The position numbers and the translations under genes are program-made. Shown piece by piece: positions 1 to 11,900 of a DNA stretch of 64,000 bases. Each line of letters opens with the position of its first letter. The stretch's first letter is position 1. The stretch is from Syngnathus acus (taxonomy: Eukaryota; Chordata; Actinopteri; Syngnathiformes; Syngnathidae): NCBI RefSeq assembly GCF_901709675.1, contig NC_051091.1, forward strand, positions 1,361,967 to 1,425,966, given 5' to 3'. The notes under the pieces were generated by a model that was not told the origin of the DNA, did no database searches, and saw only the letters and a list, made by a program, of their open reading frames with translations.

Positions 1-1608
1 GAGTTCCCATGATGCACTTCTCCTTGTGAGTCGCCCTCTGCGTGCTGTTTCATGTGGAATGTTAGGATATCTGAAATGTGGAATATTTTAAAGGAGGATT
101 ACATTCATGTGCGAGTGGAGAGACTGCGTGATGAACTCTGCGGGTGTGCGTCTGTGCGCGTGTGCGTCCGTGCGTGTGTTTGTGTATGTGTGTGCGAGCG
201 TGTGTGTGTGTGTGTGTGTGTCTGTGTATGTAATTACATGTTTCATATGCATCGTTCCATATGTGGTTATGGGCGTGTTAACTTGCTTACATTGGCACGT
301 CACTTGCTGAAGACTTTTTCAAACCGCTCTATTTTTACAAGCAAGGAATAAAAAGCAACAAAACGTGATTAAAACTTTCAGCCCACTTATACAAGGCATC
401 GTAGTGCATGTGATGAATGTAGTTTGTGTTGGTAAAGCTTTGCTCCAGTTGTTGTATGGAATGAAGCCTCAACAGTTGCGTGTGTGACTACACCACTGGC
501 TGCATATTCAGAGTCGGAATGGACATTTAGCCAAGCTAGATTTCCGAAAAATGTGTGGGGAATTTTGGTGGCAACAGTAATTACTGTGTGTCCATTTATT
601 GTGTGTACTCCATTTAAGCAAATACGTTTATCCAAGAGGTGATTGAGGACATTAAGAAAACAGTGCAGAGACTTTGATTGAAGGTAGAATCAGCATTTGT
701 GCCTATTTTTTTTTGTCTCGAGTGCTATATCTTGAAGCCTGATTAGTCGTACCTCATTCTGCCAATAGGAAAATGTCAATAACGACTAAAGCCACCTTGA
801 GATGAGTGACAAGGTAAATAATGTTTTTCCTATATTGTGTTGGACTATAATTCCGTCTTGATTGTATGATTTATATCATGGGGAAAATACATTGTGTGAA
901 CTAAAGGATTGATGATTGGTTACATTTTTATCATGGGAAGAGCTACAAGTGTGCCAGCCCTAATTGACTCGGGGATCAATATCAACAGGCTACAGGGTTG
1001 GTCGGCTCACAAACGATGAGCGCAGCAAACAAACAGTGAAGGGGGGACGGGGGTGGTGGTGGTTGGTGGAAAGAACAAAGGATTGGGAGGAATCAGCAGA
1101 AAAATGCTTCGATACATCTGACCGGTGCCTTTTTTTTTGTCTTTCACATTGAGAAAGGCAAGAATGTGCAAATGCAGGGGAAAGCGATGAAGAGCAGAAG
1201 GGAGGAGAGTGCAAGCTGCGAGAGGGAGGAGGAAGAAAGAGAAGAGGAGGAGGAGGGGAGCGTCTCTGCGTCTGCCGCCGCTGTCATTCTGCTGCTGCGC
1301 ACTCCCGCAGCAGGAGGGGTGCGTTTAGAGGCGGACGGAAAGAAGAAAAAAAAAGAAGGGGGGGGACGTTAGGGAAGGGAGCGCCTGGGCAGCACTGCAA
1401 CAGCTGCAGCGGGAGCAAAGGAAGAAAGAGGAGGTTGCAGGATTGCTGCAAGAAGGAACCTTTTTTCAGGCAGGATTTCTTTGTGAGAGGAAGAAGGTTG
1501 CAGCGTGGAACCTCATTTTTCTTCCTTGTCCGTTGATGCTCAATTCTCCGCTCCCATGCCGGAGGCATGCATGGGAGGAGTGTGAAAGGAAGGGAAGGAG
1601 ATTTCAAG
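1..1608. other. nav1 5' flank and 5' UTR
   Basis: No gene is supported before 1609. Bases about 141-230 are a (TG)n-type microsatellite whose translated frames are Cys/Val artefacts. From about 1020 to 1600 the sequence becomes purine-rich (GGGAGG and GAAGAAAG tracts) and joins the GC-rich first exon, which fits a TATA-less promoter and 5' UTR. I could not locate the transcription start. Confidence 0.5.
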
Positions 1609-4600
1609 ATGGACAGCTCCAAAGCATACAGTCAAGCAGATGGCAAAGGACTTGGCTTTGGGGCCAAGAGGCCTAAATCTGGGGTGCCTCAGATTACCCA
1701 GCGGGGTGAACTCAAGGTTTACCGGGCAGGTAGCTCCGAGAACAGGCTGCCCGTGGCGTCCAGCCTCCGCAAGCAGAGATCCATGACCAACCTGGCCGTA
1801 CTCACCGACGCCGAGAAGAAGTTGCACCTCTACGAGTGGTGCGATGACATGGCCAAGTCCGGGGTGGGCGGTTTGAGGAAGACGGGCAAGCCGACGGGCA
1901 AGATGCCAGGCGGTGGCGGCGGCGGCGCCCCGCTTTCTCGTAACCTCTCCAAGTCGGAGCACTCCCTCTTCCAAGGCAAACCCAAGCCCTTTGCCCCTCT
2001 GGCGGCTCCGTCAGCTCCCGGCAAGCAAAGCCGGATCCCTCGCGCTCCGTACGCGGAGGTGAAACCCCTCAGCAAGGCCCCCGAGGATGGAAGGTCAGAT
2101 GATGAGATCCTCTCCAGCAAGGCCAAGGCAGCCGCCAAGAAGCCGGGAGCCGGAGGGGATTCTGGCTCCAAGGGTCAGGGGGAAGAAGATGGGGACAAGC
2201 CCTTCTTGAAGGTGGACCCCGAACTTGTGGTGACAGTGCTGGGGGACTTGGAGCAGCTGCTCTTCAGCCAGATGTTAGGTGAGTGAAGCAAGGCCAAGTT
2301 CAAGGAAAGATCAAGGTGCTCCGGTCGTGCGGTTCTTCACAGCTGACTTGAATGCAGATTGGATTGATCTGATCAAAGTATCTCTGCGAGTTACTGGCGA
2401 CAGGCTGAGTGGTAGAAAATGGTTTCAGTCAGTGGTAGTGTCGTGGTCATTTTTGTATGTCTTTGATCACCATAGTTGTATGCGATTGATCAAGCACTTG
2501 TCCACGGTTTAGTTCCCCAGTTAGCAGCGTTGGGCTCCACCTCACCCGCTGAGTATCATTTGCAAACGAAACTGGAGAGAGGGAGGGATGGATGGATGGA
2601 TAGTTGACCGTTTTCATATAGTGGTTCACAAAGCTGATTTGTTCAATCTCTAGTTCTGCCGTTGCCGAACGGTTTTGACCAGGATGTAGTTGCCCTCAGT
2701 CAACCCGGTTGCATTGATTCTGCCTCACCCAATACCCTGAGCAGCAAAAGCAATAGAATATAGATTGGTGAGGTTTAGATGGAGGGTGCTTTGACCACTG
2801 GTAATTTGCTCAATCTGATCACGTTGGTTCTGCAATTGACTAGTGGCAGGTTGTAAAATCAGCTGCGATTGGCTCCAGGTTGAGTAGTATGAAAAATGGA
2901 ACTAGGGGGGTTTGTCTGTTGGTGGTTCACATAGCTGCTGCGGTTTGGGACCATTCCGTCGTCTCACAAGCCCCATTTGACTCCAAGTCAGATGGCATTG
3001 GAAAATGGATGGACGCCCCATTTGTGCGATCCTTGACGAATCCTCAGGGGCAGCACACGCCTCTCCGAGCCGGCACCACTCGCCACCTGCTCGCACAAAT
3101 TACCCTGGCATCTCCAAATAGTCACACATTCCCTCATAAATTGTAATGTTTTCCAGACAGAGGATAGGATGTGAAAGGAATTGCGGTCATGTGCTATGCT
3201 GCATTGTTCTCACCATCCCTCAGCGAGCGAGTGTAATTGTGTGAAATGTGCTTGTTTCCCATCACAACGTAATTGCGAAGGGAAACAAAAAAAAAAAGCA
3301 CTCGAGGGCTCTGCGGTGATGATGATTACCAGCAGCCTGATTTCTTCTGTCAAAACCCCATTGCTGCTCCCCAAATCAAAAAAAAAAAAAAATGCATAGA
3401 CCCGTGTGCCATATTGGATACATATTGGAGGCGCAGACGCACATTTAGCCTCCTCCCGGCTCCATTCATGTGTTAGGGTGATGACAGATGGTTTGCACCC
3501 TGTGTGCAAATGGCAGAGAGATGATGCTGTATTCTCTTTGTGCGGATAGAGGTCACTTTTATCAATAGAGGATGCTATCGATCAAGAATTCTTTTGTTCT
3601 TTGGCAAGCCTCTAATGCTCACTTTTGATTGACACTGTCATAAAGGTCATTTTCCATTGTGCACTAATTGCACTGCGCCATATCAAGAGCTTTTTCTAAT
3701 ATTCTAGTAATCTTATTTAGCAATATTAAAGAAGGGCAAGCTACTACAAACCAGTATGATGAAGTGCAGTTCCACATACTGTTTGTTATCTTTGTGAGGA
3801 GAGCACAAAAGGCCTTTTAGAGAAGTCTCAAGTCTCTAGGATGAAATACATGGTCAGCGTGGTACTATAAATAAGATAATAAGGTGTCGTATTTATGAGC
3901 ATGTGTTCCTGGTTACATCGTAATGAATAAATCTGTGCTGATTAAACATATTACTCATGCTTCGTTAGCCTGTGTGTATGTCTGTCAGGCACATTAGTTG
4001 CGTATATAAAAAAGCATACATCACGGGACCTTGCAAAAGTTTCCACCCCTTGTTTTTTTTCTAACCTGTTTTTGTTAGATTACAACCGCAAATGCTTACG
4101 ATTTTTAAAATCTGAATTTTATTTGATAGACCTGCACAAAATAGCTTCAAATTAAAATAAGACTTGGTATATAAAATTCAAAATAAAAAAGAGAAAACAA
4201 ACTCCAGCCGAATCGTGACAGCAACACAGATTCCAGGTCATTACGGCAACAGATTCCCATGCACGTAAGATGGAGACAGTTATATTGCTACTGACATCAA
4301 AACTAGACACGGCGGGCAGCTTGGTGGGGGCGTGTGTTGACCTAACATTTCATCGTAATGATATGCGATCGCTCATGCAAGAGTAGCACAAATGTCGCAA
4401 TATCCCTCCCGACTTATGCCGAGAGAAAGAAATATGAAGTCGGTAGTGCTGCCTGCAAGCATCAAAGGGTTCAGAAATTTGACTTCCTGGCATTTTAAAG
4501 ATACTGCTTCTCTGCACACTCCAAGTATTTCTGTCTTTATTTATTTTTTTAGCGAGGTTTACCCTTGAGGCTACTTCATTTCACCCATTTTCAATCAGTA

Positions 4601-5948
4601 CACAGAAGATGAACTACCTAGAAAACTGCCAGGTATTGCTACACTCGGTAGATGGAAGGTTATGACCTTTAACCAAAGGACTAGTTTGACTTGAGCGGCC
4701 TGAACGAACAGCCAACTCTTAATCTCTTTTGGAAATATAAAGCAATGCTGCCATCAAGTTCATCAATTCATCATCCAAACCGCTTATACTCACGAGGGTC
4801 GCGGGTGTGTGTTCTAAAAGGCTACATTTTATTATTATATATGCATATATTATTTTATTATATTATTTATCACTTTTAACAAACAACAGCAACTTAATGG
4901 TTTTTTTTTTTAAATTGATCCACAGATCCTGAGTCGCAGAGAAAGCGCACGGTACAGAACGTCCTTGACCTCCGTCAGAATTTGGAGGACACGATGTCGA
5001 GTCTCCGGGGCTCCCAACTCAGCCACAGGTGACAATAAAATGAACCATCCCACAAATAGAAACTGAAGTTCATCACGTTAAGAGCAATGTAACAGCCATA
5101 GAGCAAGTCGCAACAACAACATAAGCAAGTACTTGGTTGTTTGACTTCCAACCATTTAGAACCAACCATACATATACAAACAATAAAAAAAAACGAAACC
5201 ACCTTTGCGACAAACTGTCCCTTTAAAGCCTTGGACAGGTAACACTTGCTGTCTGCCTCTCTTCAAATTGGAGCAGGCCAATGCAGTTCCTCTGCTGATA
5301 AATTATCTGACAAGGACGGATAAAAATACTCCCATGGTCACCGCCATGGTAATATTTATCGAGGTGACTCGGTGCATATCGTTATGCAATGAAACTTAAA
5401 AGATGTTCCCATTCTTGCCGAGGGTTTTTTGACACCCCTGACCCACATGCAAGAAGAAAACTTCCCACATTGCACAAAGCGCTATGCGGCCTCAATGGTC
5501 ACATGGTGCGAGTGGAACCTCTGAAGTCAAACGTCTCAAAATTAGGAAAAACAACAATGCCTACAGAAAGGGAGGTACCTAATGTAGTGTCCTGGGCCAT
5601 CCACAGCTGCGTGGACAGCAGCAACGTGGGCTACGACAGCGACGACACCAACGCCCGCAGTATGTCCAGCCTGTCCAACCGCTCTTCACCGCTGTCATGG
5701 CGCCACGGGCAAGCTAGCCCTCGGCTCCAGGCGGGCGAAGCCCCGTCCTCTGCGGCTGGCGGTTACCAGGGAGCTAAGATCTCCTCCCCGTACGTCGCCC
5801 AGACCATGCCAGCTCGCTGCTCGGGCAGGCTGAGTGGGAATTCGCGTATAGATCTTCTGGATGAAGGAGACCTCAAGTCTGGTTACCTGAGCGACAGTGA
5901 CCTTCTGGGGAAAAGCCTCCAGGATGATGACGACAACCTCACTAATGG
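1609..5948 (+). CDS. nav1: nav1 coding exons 1-3 (N-terminal region)
   Basis: Exon 1 is 1609-2278, exon 2 is 4926-5028 and exon 3 is 5607-5948. Exon 1 is GC-rich. It encodes the conserved LRKQRSMTNLAVLTDAEKK stretch and ends in FLKVDPELVVTVLGDLEQLL, both hallmarks of NAV proteins. Exon 2 encodes the basic RKRTVQNVLDLRQNL segment. Exon 3 carries YDSDDTNARSMSSLSNRSS and ends in an acidic QDDDDNLTNG tract. Donors are GTGAGT, GTGACA and GTAAGT. Introns 1 and 3 are long (2.6 and 5.7 kb), as is usual for the 5' end of this gene. An extended open frame upstream of exon 3 (from 5389) reads through intron sequence and is not coding. Confidence 0.93.
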
Positions 5949-8900
5949 GTAAGTCCCAGGAATGTATAGGATGTCCTGTTTCCATGGCAACACATGCACT
6001 TGTTTCCAATGGTGACTGCAGATGCCCTTTTGGTGTCTATTAGCCACCGCAGTACCATGCCGCAGAAAGCAAGACAATGCAAATCATTGAAGCACCTATA
6101 AATCAGTATTCATCAGTATTCTTTATAATCAAAATCCTTCATTATGCTCACAGAGGGAATATGAAAAACCCACACGGTGTTCCCTCAGTTATGCAACAAG
6201 ACGAGAATAGAACTTTTGAGGTACACAAGTCCTTTTTGATCATTTTGGGTGTCAAGAAAGGATGACAGGAGAGGATTTAACAAGGATGCAGATTGACAGC
6301 AACCCTCTGAGAGCAAACGAGAAAGAGAATCAGGACGGTCCTCTGGTGTGCTTTAGAAGCTTTTTATCACTGTCGGCATGCGGATGGGATTTGAGCTCAG
6401 CCTCTCGAGTGTTTGGAAAGGAGGTCTTACTGGAAAGTGCATTAAGGAAAGAGATGAAAACTTTTATATGGCTGGAAAGTGGAAAATGGAACATGCTCAA
6501 ATACATCAATGTAGAATTTATATTATAGTATAAGAAATGTGAAACCACTGAAGATAGCCCTGTTTCAAAACTAGCACGTGTATTTTTGCTTTTCATTATG
6601 GCGCCATGTGCAAAGGCTGTGACAGAAGATCCTCAATAATGTCATAAAGATCAGATGCAAAATGGTCAAGGGCCAGTCTGGAAAAAAAATGATGCTTCCA
6701 AAATTCATCCAAGTGCAAGCAAGGACAGCAAATGAATAAATGGAAAATGAACTTCCCAGGAGAGTGGAAACAGCTACTAGAGGGTTGAACTAGTTTAAAT
6801 GATTGTCACTTTGTCCCCAAACAAAGCTCCCAAACGTTTTTTCGCACCCACTTTACCAGCATGCCATTATTGGAAAGTGCTGACATAGCAGAATACCAGG
6901 AAGTAAAAGCCAAAATCACTCCGCCAGCTCAACTCTGGTCTGACATCACATTTGTGGAAAAAGGTCTTTACTATGAATATTGTACATCTGACTGGTCTCA
7001 TCGTCTTCCATATCATAGCATGTTGTAAGACAGCATATTGTAGCCAGGCTCCCAAAAAAATTAAAGATGTCATTTTAAAAGTTCGCTGCTCGCAACTTAA
7101 AAAAAAGCAATTGAAATTGTTGGCGGTTAGTGACACGCCATCGGAGACTGTGAGTAGAAGGCTTGCAGTCAAGGTGACACCCGGATGGATGGATACAGCT
7201 GCTCCCTGGTTATTATGCCCCCTGGGGGAAGTTCTTCCATGCACGTTTAGAATACTGCACACCCGTATTATGGAAGCGGCATGTCAAAGACAAGGTCAGA
7301 GTTAAAAAGCTATTACTTAGGAAAAAGAAATCACCACGTTGTGCCCAATGTGGCAAAAAAAATTCCAGTGCCAGGTGGCAAAAGACAACTCTTGTGCAGG
7401 AAATAGTAGGCTCCAAAGACATGCCAAGGGATGAAAATAGTGACTGCTGTTTTTACTTTTCACCTCTCTAATTTGCAAGCTTGTCTAGTCTGTAGTCTGT
7501 ATTTATTTCCTGTATTGCAAATCTGCTTTCCTACTCACTTTGGAAATTCCATGCTACATTTGCATTTTGCATTCCTACTGTACATCTACACACACATACT
7601 CAAAGGCTCATTGAGAACCATTAAGCACCGGCTCTTGAAAATAGATCAGGCCGCTCCGGCGTAACCATGGCAACAAGCTCGAAATCATCACTAAGCCCAT
7701 CCTCCCCTGTAAATCTTAAACTGTCACTTGCGATAATCCCAATTTAATGATCTCTATCGTCACCTACGTAAGTACGATAATAATGTCGAATGACTTCATA
7801 TCATCTTTAAGCGGCACATATATTAATGTTGACAGTACAGAGCTAGATCAATAATGTGTAATGGATATTGATCAGCCCACACTGCTCAGGCACGTGTTCA
7901 TAGCGTGATCGCTGCTACTGCTGTATGAATCGCGTCATACAATGCATCTTCCATGATAAGTCATCCAGCTACAATGGCAAAGCGGTTGCATCAATCAGTA
8001 CGATAGTATCTTCAATACCCGAGCGCCATTCTATTTATACTTTGAAAATCAATATTGTTTAAGACAACATTAAAACCATAGTGTTGTGTAAATCTAGTAG
8101 CTCATGGAGCATCAAGCTTTCCAACATGAATGTAGAGTGAGGAAGGTGACATGCAAGATCTGGACAGTGTCTCCTGTGTGTACACTGCAGCATAGTGGCA
8201 ACAATGCAGTGAACAGAAAGCAGACTGGTGCGGCAAGCAGCACACACCAACGTGGCTCTAGATGTGCTGCCATGGCAACCGTTCTCCACTGACCCACTGA
8301 TGAGGCTGCCTTGCGTGTCGCCGTGATAACTGCTGAATGGTGCATGTGTGTCTTGTCTTAAGGTAAAGCGATGCAGAATTATACATTGAAGGACCTTTGT
8401 CCTTGCTAGTAAGGCAATTTAGCGCACTGGTACAATGACTAGGGGCTACTAGAAGAACAACTAACTGCCGTACTCGTCATTTCTTTTGCCAATACTAGTG
8501 CAAATTTTGGCCTACTAGTATGACTACTTTGGCTTAGTGAGGCAAAACCTATCGTCATTTATTCTCCTTATAGCTGACAATTTAATTCAACTAGTCTTTG
8601 TGATGTTAGCAAATTCGTCCACGTAACATCTCGCAACGACAACGATAAACAACTTTCCATACTGCTAAAATGGATGCGTTCATTTTTCCTGCCTTTGGTA
8701 TTCCTTCTTGCTTAAAAGCATTGCTTTAAGATGCTTCCTTGGCAATGTCTCCCCCATGGCAACGGTGATAAGGTTTGGCCGGAGCCGAGTATACGCGTTC
8801 AACACTTTGGCACGTATCGTATGACGGCTTCGCTGGTGGAAACTAAATGCGTACCAACGAAAGACATTCTGGACTTAATGAAAGGTTTTGCTGCAGTCAT

Positions 8901-11900
8901 CTCATCCCGGATTTATGGTCCCTGCAGTCTGCACTCAATTTCCCTTTTCCTGGCTCGGTCGGCTGGGACCTTTTTTTAGAGCCTCTTGACTATTGAAGCT
9001 TCGCATGCTTTTGACCTCAATTGTGTCTCTGCTCTGATCACGTGATCATTTTGCTCAGGATCATTCTTCATGACCCTATCAACATTTAATTTCGACTTTA
9101 TTTGCTGGTTTTCGTGTTTCCTCTATAAAATGTGTCAACCTGGATTTTGCACGAAAGAACAAAAGTATTTCAGAGTTTCTATTCGTGTCAAAGTATGTTT
9201 TTAGCTTTTCCAGTCATGTATTTATTTTTTCACTTTCACTTCATACCTTCCTCACTTAAGAAGTTCTTGATCACCGTTTGATGATTTTCAAACTTTTAAT
9301 TCCTTCTTAACTCATTCAGATGCTTAGTTATGTTGTAGTTTGTTTTATGTTGGCTCTTATAAAGCGTTGACACATTTCTGTTGTCACATTGTATACCCAC
9401 AAAGACCGATTCAAAGACATCTGGGGACAGCGTGGCGTTCCCTCAGCGGAGGGTCAGCAAACAAATGACTCCAGAAAAAAGAAAAAGCCACCCACCCACG
9501 TTGCTCAGTCAGCCATTGGAATAATGAAGCATCACTTCAGCGCTTTCAGGGAGAATAAATAAAAGCGGGACGATGTGCTGGCTCATGAGTTGAGTTCATC
9601 CTATAATGCTTTATGCTTTGACTCCTTTTGCCAAATCATCTCATGCTGACACGGCACCGTTGACTCATTGACCGAGAAGGGTGGGGTAAAATGTAGAACG
9701 TGAAATGTCGTAATTCATCGTATTGTGGCTAAAAATTGGGCGGGGGTGGAGGGAACTTCTGGAGTTGAAAGAGAATTTATTTTTCCAGTCCAGCTTTGCT
9801 TTGTACTCTGGTCTCGCTCGGTCTCACACTGTAACATCCTTAAACTTCAGTGACTTTTGATGTTATTATAACGACCTCAGTATTTACTTCTTGGTGTAGC
9901 CTAGCTCATTTCTGTGTGAAGTGCAGCCATACAGGCCCACTGATAAAACATCAAGTCTCCTGCACCAATGGTAATACCATAAATCACGAGTGGGGAACCT
10001 AAAGGCTATAATTTCTTATCAGTGCGACTGAAGAGTCACGTCAGACCACGCTTGTAGTTCATGAGCACAAACAAAAACCATATTTTGCTTTTATATATAA
10101 TGATTATGATGAAAGCATTACAGAAGCAGACACAACAACCTTATCAGACACATCAGTGAGACACGGCATGTCTGCAAAGTAGAACCACGAACCAAGCATT
10201 AAATCCAAACCTCTCTGAAAATGTGAGTCAGGACTGAGCATTATTTATTCATCTCACGCTTGCTGCTCTGATATGTATTGTCTTTACCTCCTGCAGTGGT
10301 CATTTTCTACAGCTGAGAGTGTGCTAATGAGATCAGGGAGGAGGAGAAAAAGACATTTTTCCAAAGCTACGCACTAGTCATACCTCCCCGGAGCTCCTGC
10401 ATGCCGTCATCTGGGGGATTTGTGGTGGTACGGGGAGGAGGCTTATTACTTTGGATGAGCCTTTCCCTCCTAGATCCTGAGAAATATGAAGTGGAATGGA
10501 AAATCTTTGACGAGGCTAATTTGAGGAGTAGCTGCAAATATTTCTGAGTTGGAGATCATGCCCGATAAAAGCAATACATAATTCCACACAGTCTTTAATC
10601 CGATGATGTGTTTCCTGTTTCAATGTATTTCGAATTGTTGATGTGTGTGTATATATATATATATATATATAGTGTATATGTAGGCAAACAAATCTGTCTC
10701 GATTATTCTAAGGATTTCTTATATTTAATTTCAGCATTGTTATATCTTATCAATACCGAAGAAGGCTTTATACGTACGTCCTTTGTTGCGTCATATCGCC
10801 CTTGGACTGCTGTTCATTTGTGTCTTGACTCACTTGTTGGTAGTCAGTCAGAATTTAAAGTTATGCTTCTCCCTTCTGCCGCACTATCAACACTGTCACT
10901 GACAAACATCAAATGTTCAAAGAAAATGATCCAAAATGTCAAGGTTAATTCTCTGAGAGCGTTTGGGACAGTTTAGCCCATTTTCCAACGCATCGCTGGC
11001 TAATTTTAGGCTTCATAGCTACAAATGGTAATTAGTGGGTAACCAGATTTGAAGCAAACTGGATCAACCCTGAGTGTTTTTTAATGGTTTACCTTGTAGC
11101 ACATTTCTGAGAGCAGGCCAGCAGAAACTTGACAACCAACTGTGTAATTATACTTAATTCCTAACTGGGCTTGAACTCCATGTGTTTTATTGCGCTTAAT
11201 ATTTACCTCCTGGCGGACTTGTACAGTTCATCTGAGTCACGCATCCACGGCCCCACGTGGGGAGTTCTGTTTTCATTTCTTGGCCACCCGGCATCTGTTT
11301 CGAGGCGACGCAGGAGGTTGTGGACGCTCGGGGGAGGGCTGTCACTCCGATTTCCCCACACCCCAACCAGACCGTGAAGCTGTCAGTGGTGTTGGTTATT
11401 TTAATCCGGCATGATTTAGCGGCAAATTCCGGAAAGCTTCCCTTGAAGCGCCAGTTAATAAAGATTCAAATGAAATGTCTGGGATCACACACTCATAAAT
11501 AAGTCTCAATCACCTGTTTAGTATAGTCTGATGTTTTTTTTCCTCAGAATTGATTGCGATCATATGGTGGTCATTAACTTCATGTATTATTTTTGGTTCT
11601 TCCTTTCAGCTGGGATGAAAGCAGCTCCATCAGCAGCGGGCTCAGCGACGGTGACGGCGAGGTTTCGGACAACTTGAGCTCAGAAGAGTTCAACGCCAGC
11701 TCGTCCCTCAACTCTCTTCCAAACACGCCACTGGGATCGAGACGCAACTCTTCCGTCATGGTGAGCTGCTACAACTAAAGCAGCTTTTTGATTTGATCGA
11801 TGAATAGAACCGACTGTATATTAAAAAAGCAATTGTTTATCCACGTTGGCAATTTTGCTTGACGTTTCCATCTGCCTCGTCTCACCTGTGCAACTCAACA

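Noticed and set aside
52-351. Open frames rich in Cys/Val or Thr/His around 52-351
   Set aside because: They are translations of a (TG)n microsatellite and have no gene-like features.
1284-2171. Minus-strand ORFs over nav1 exon 1 (112-144 aa)
   Set aside because: Shadows of the GC-rich plus-strand coding exon, with no family similarity.
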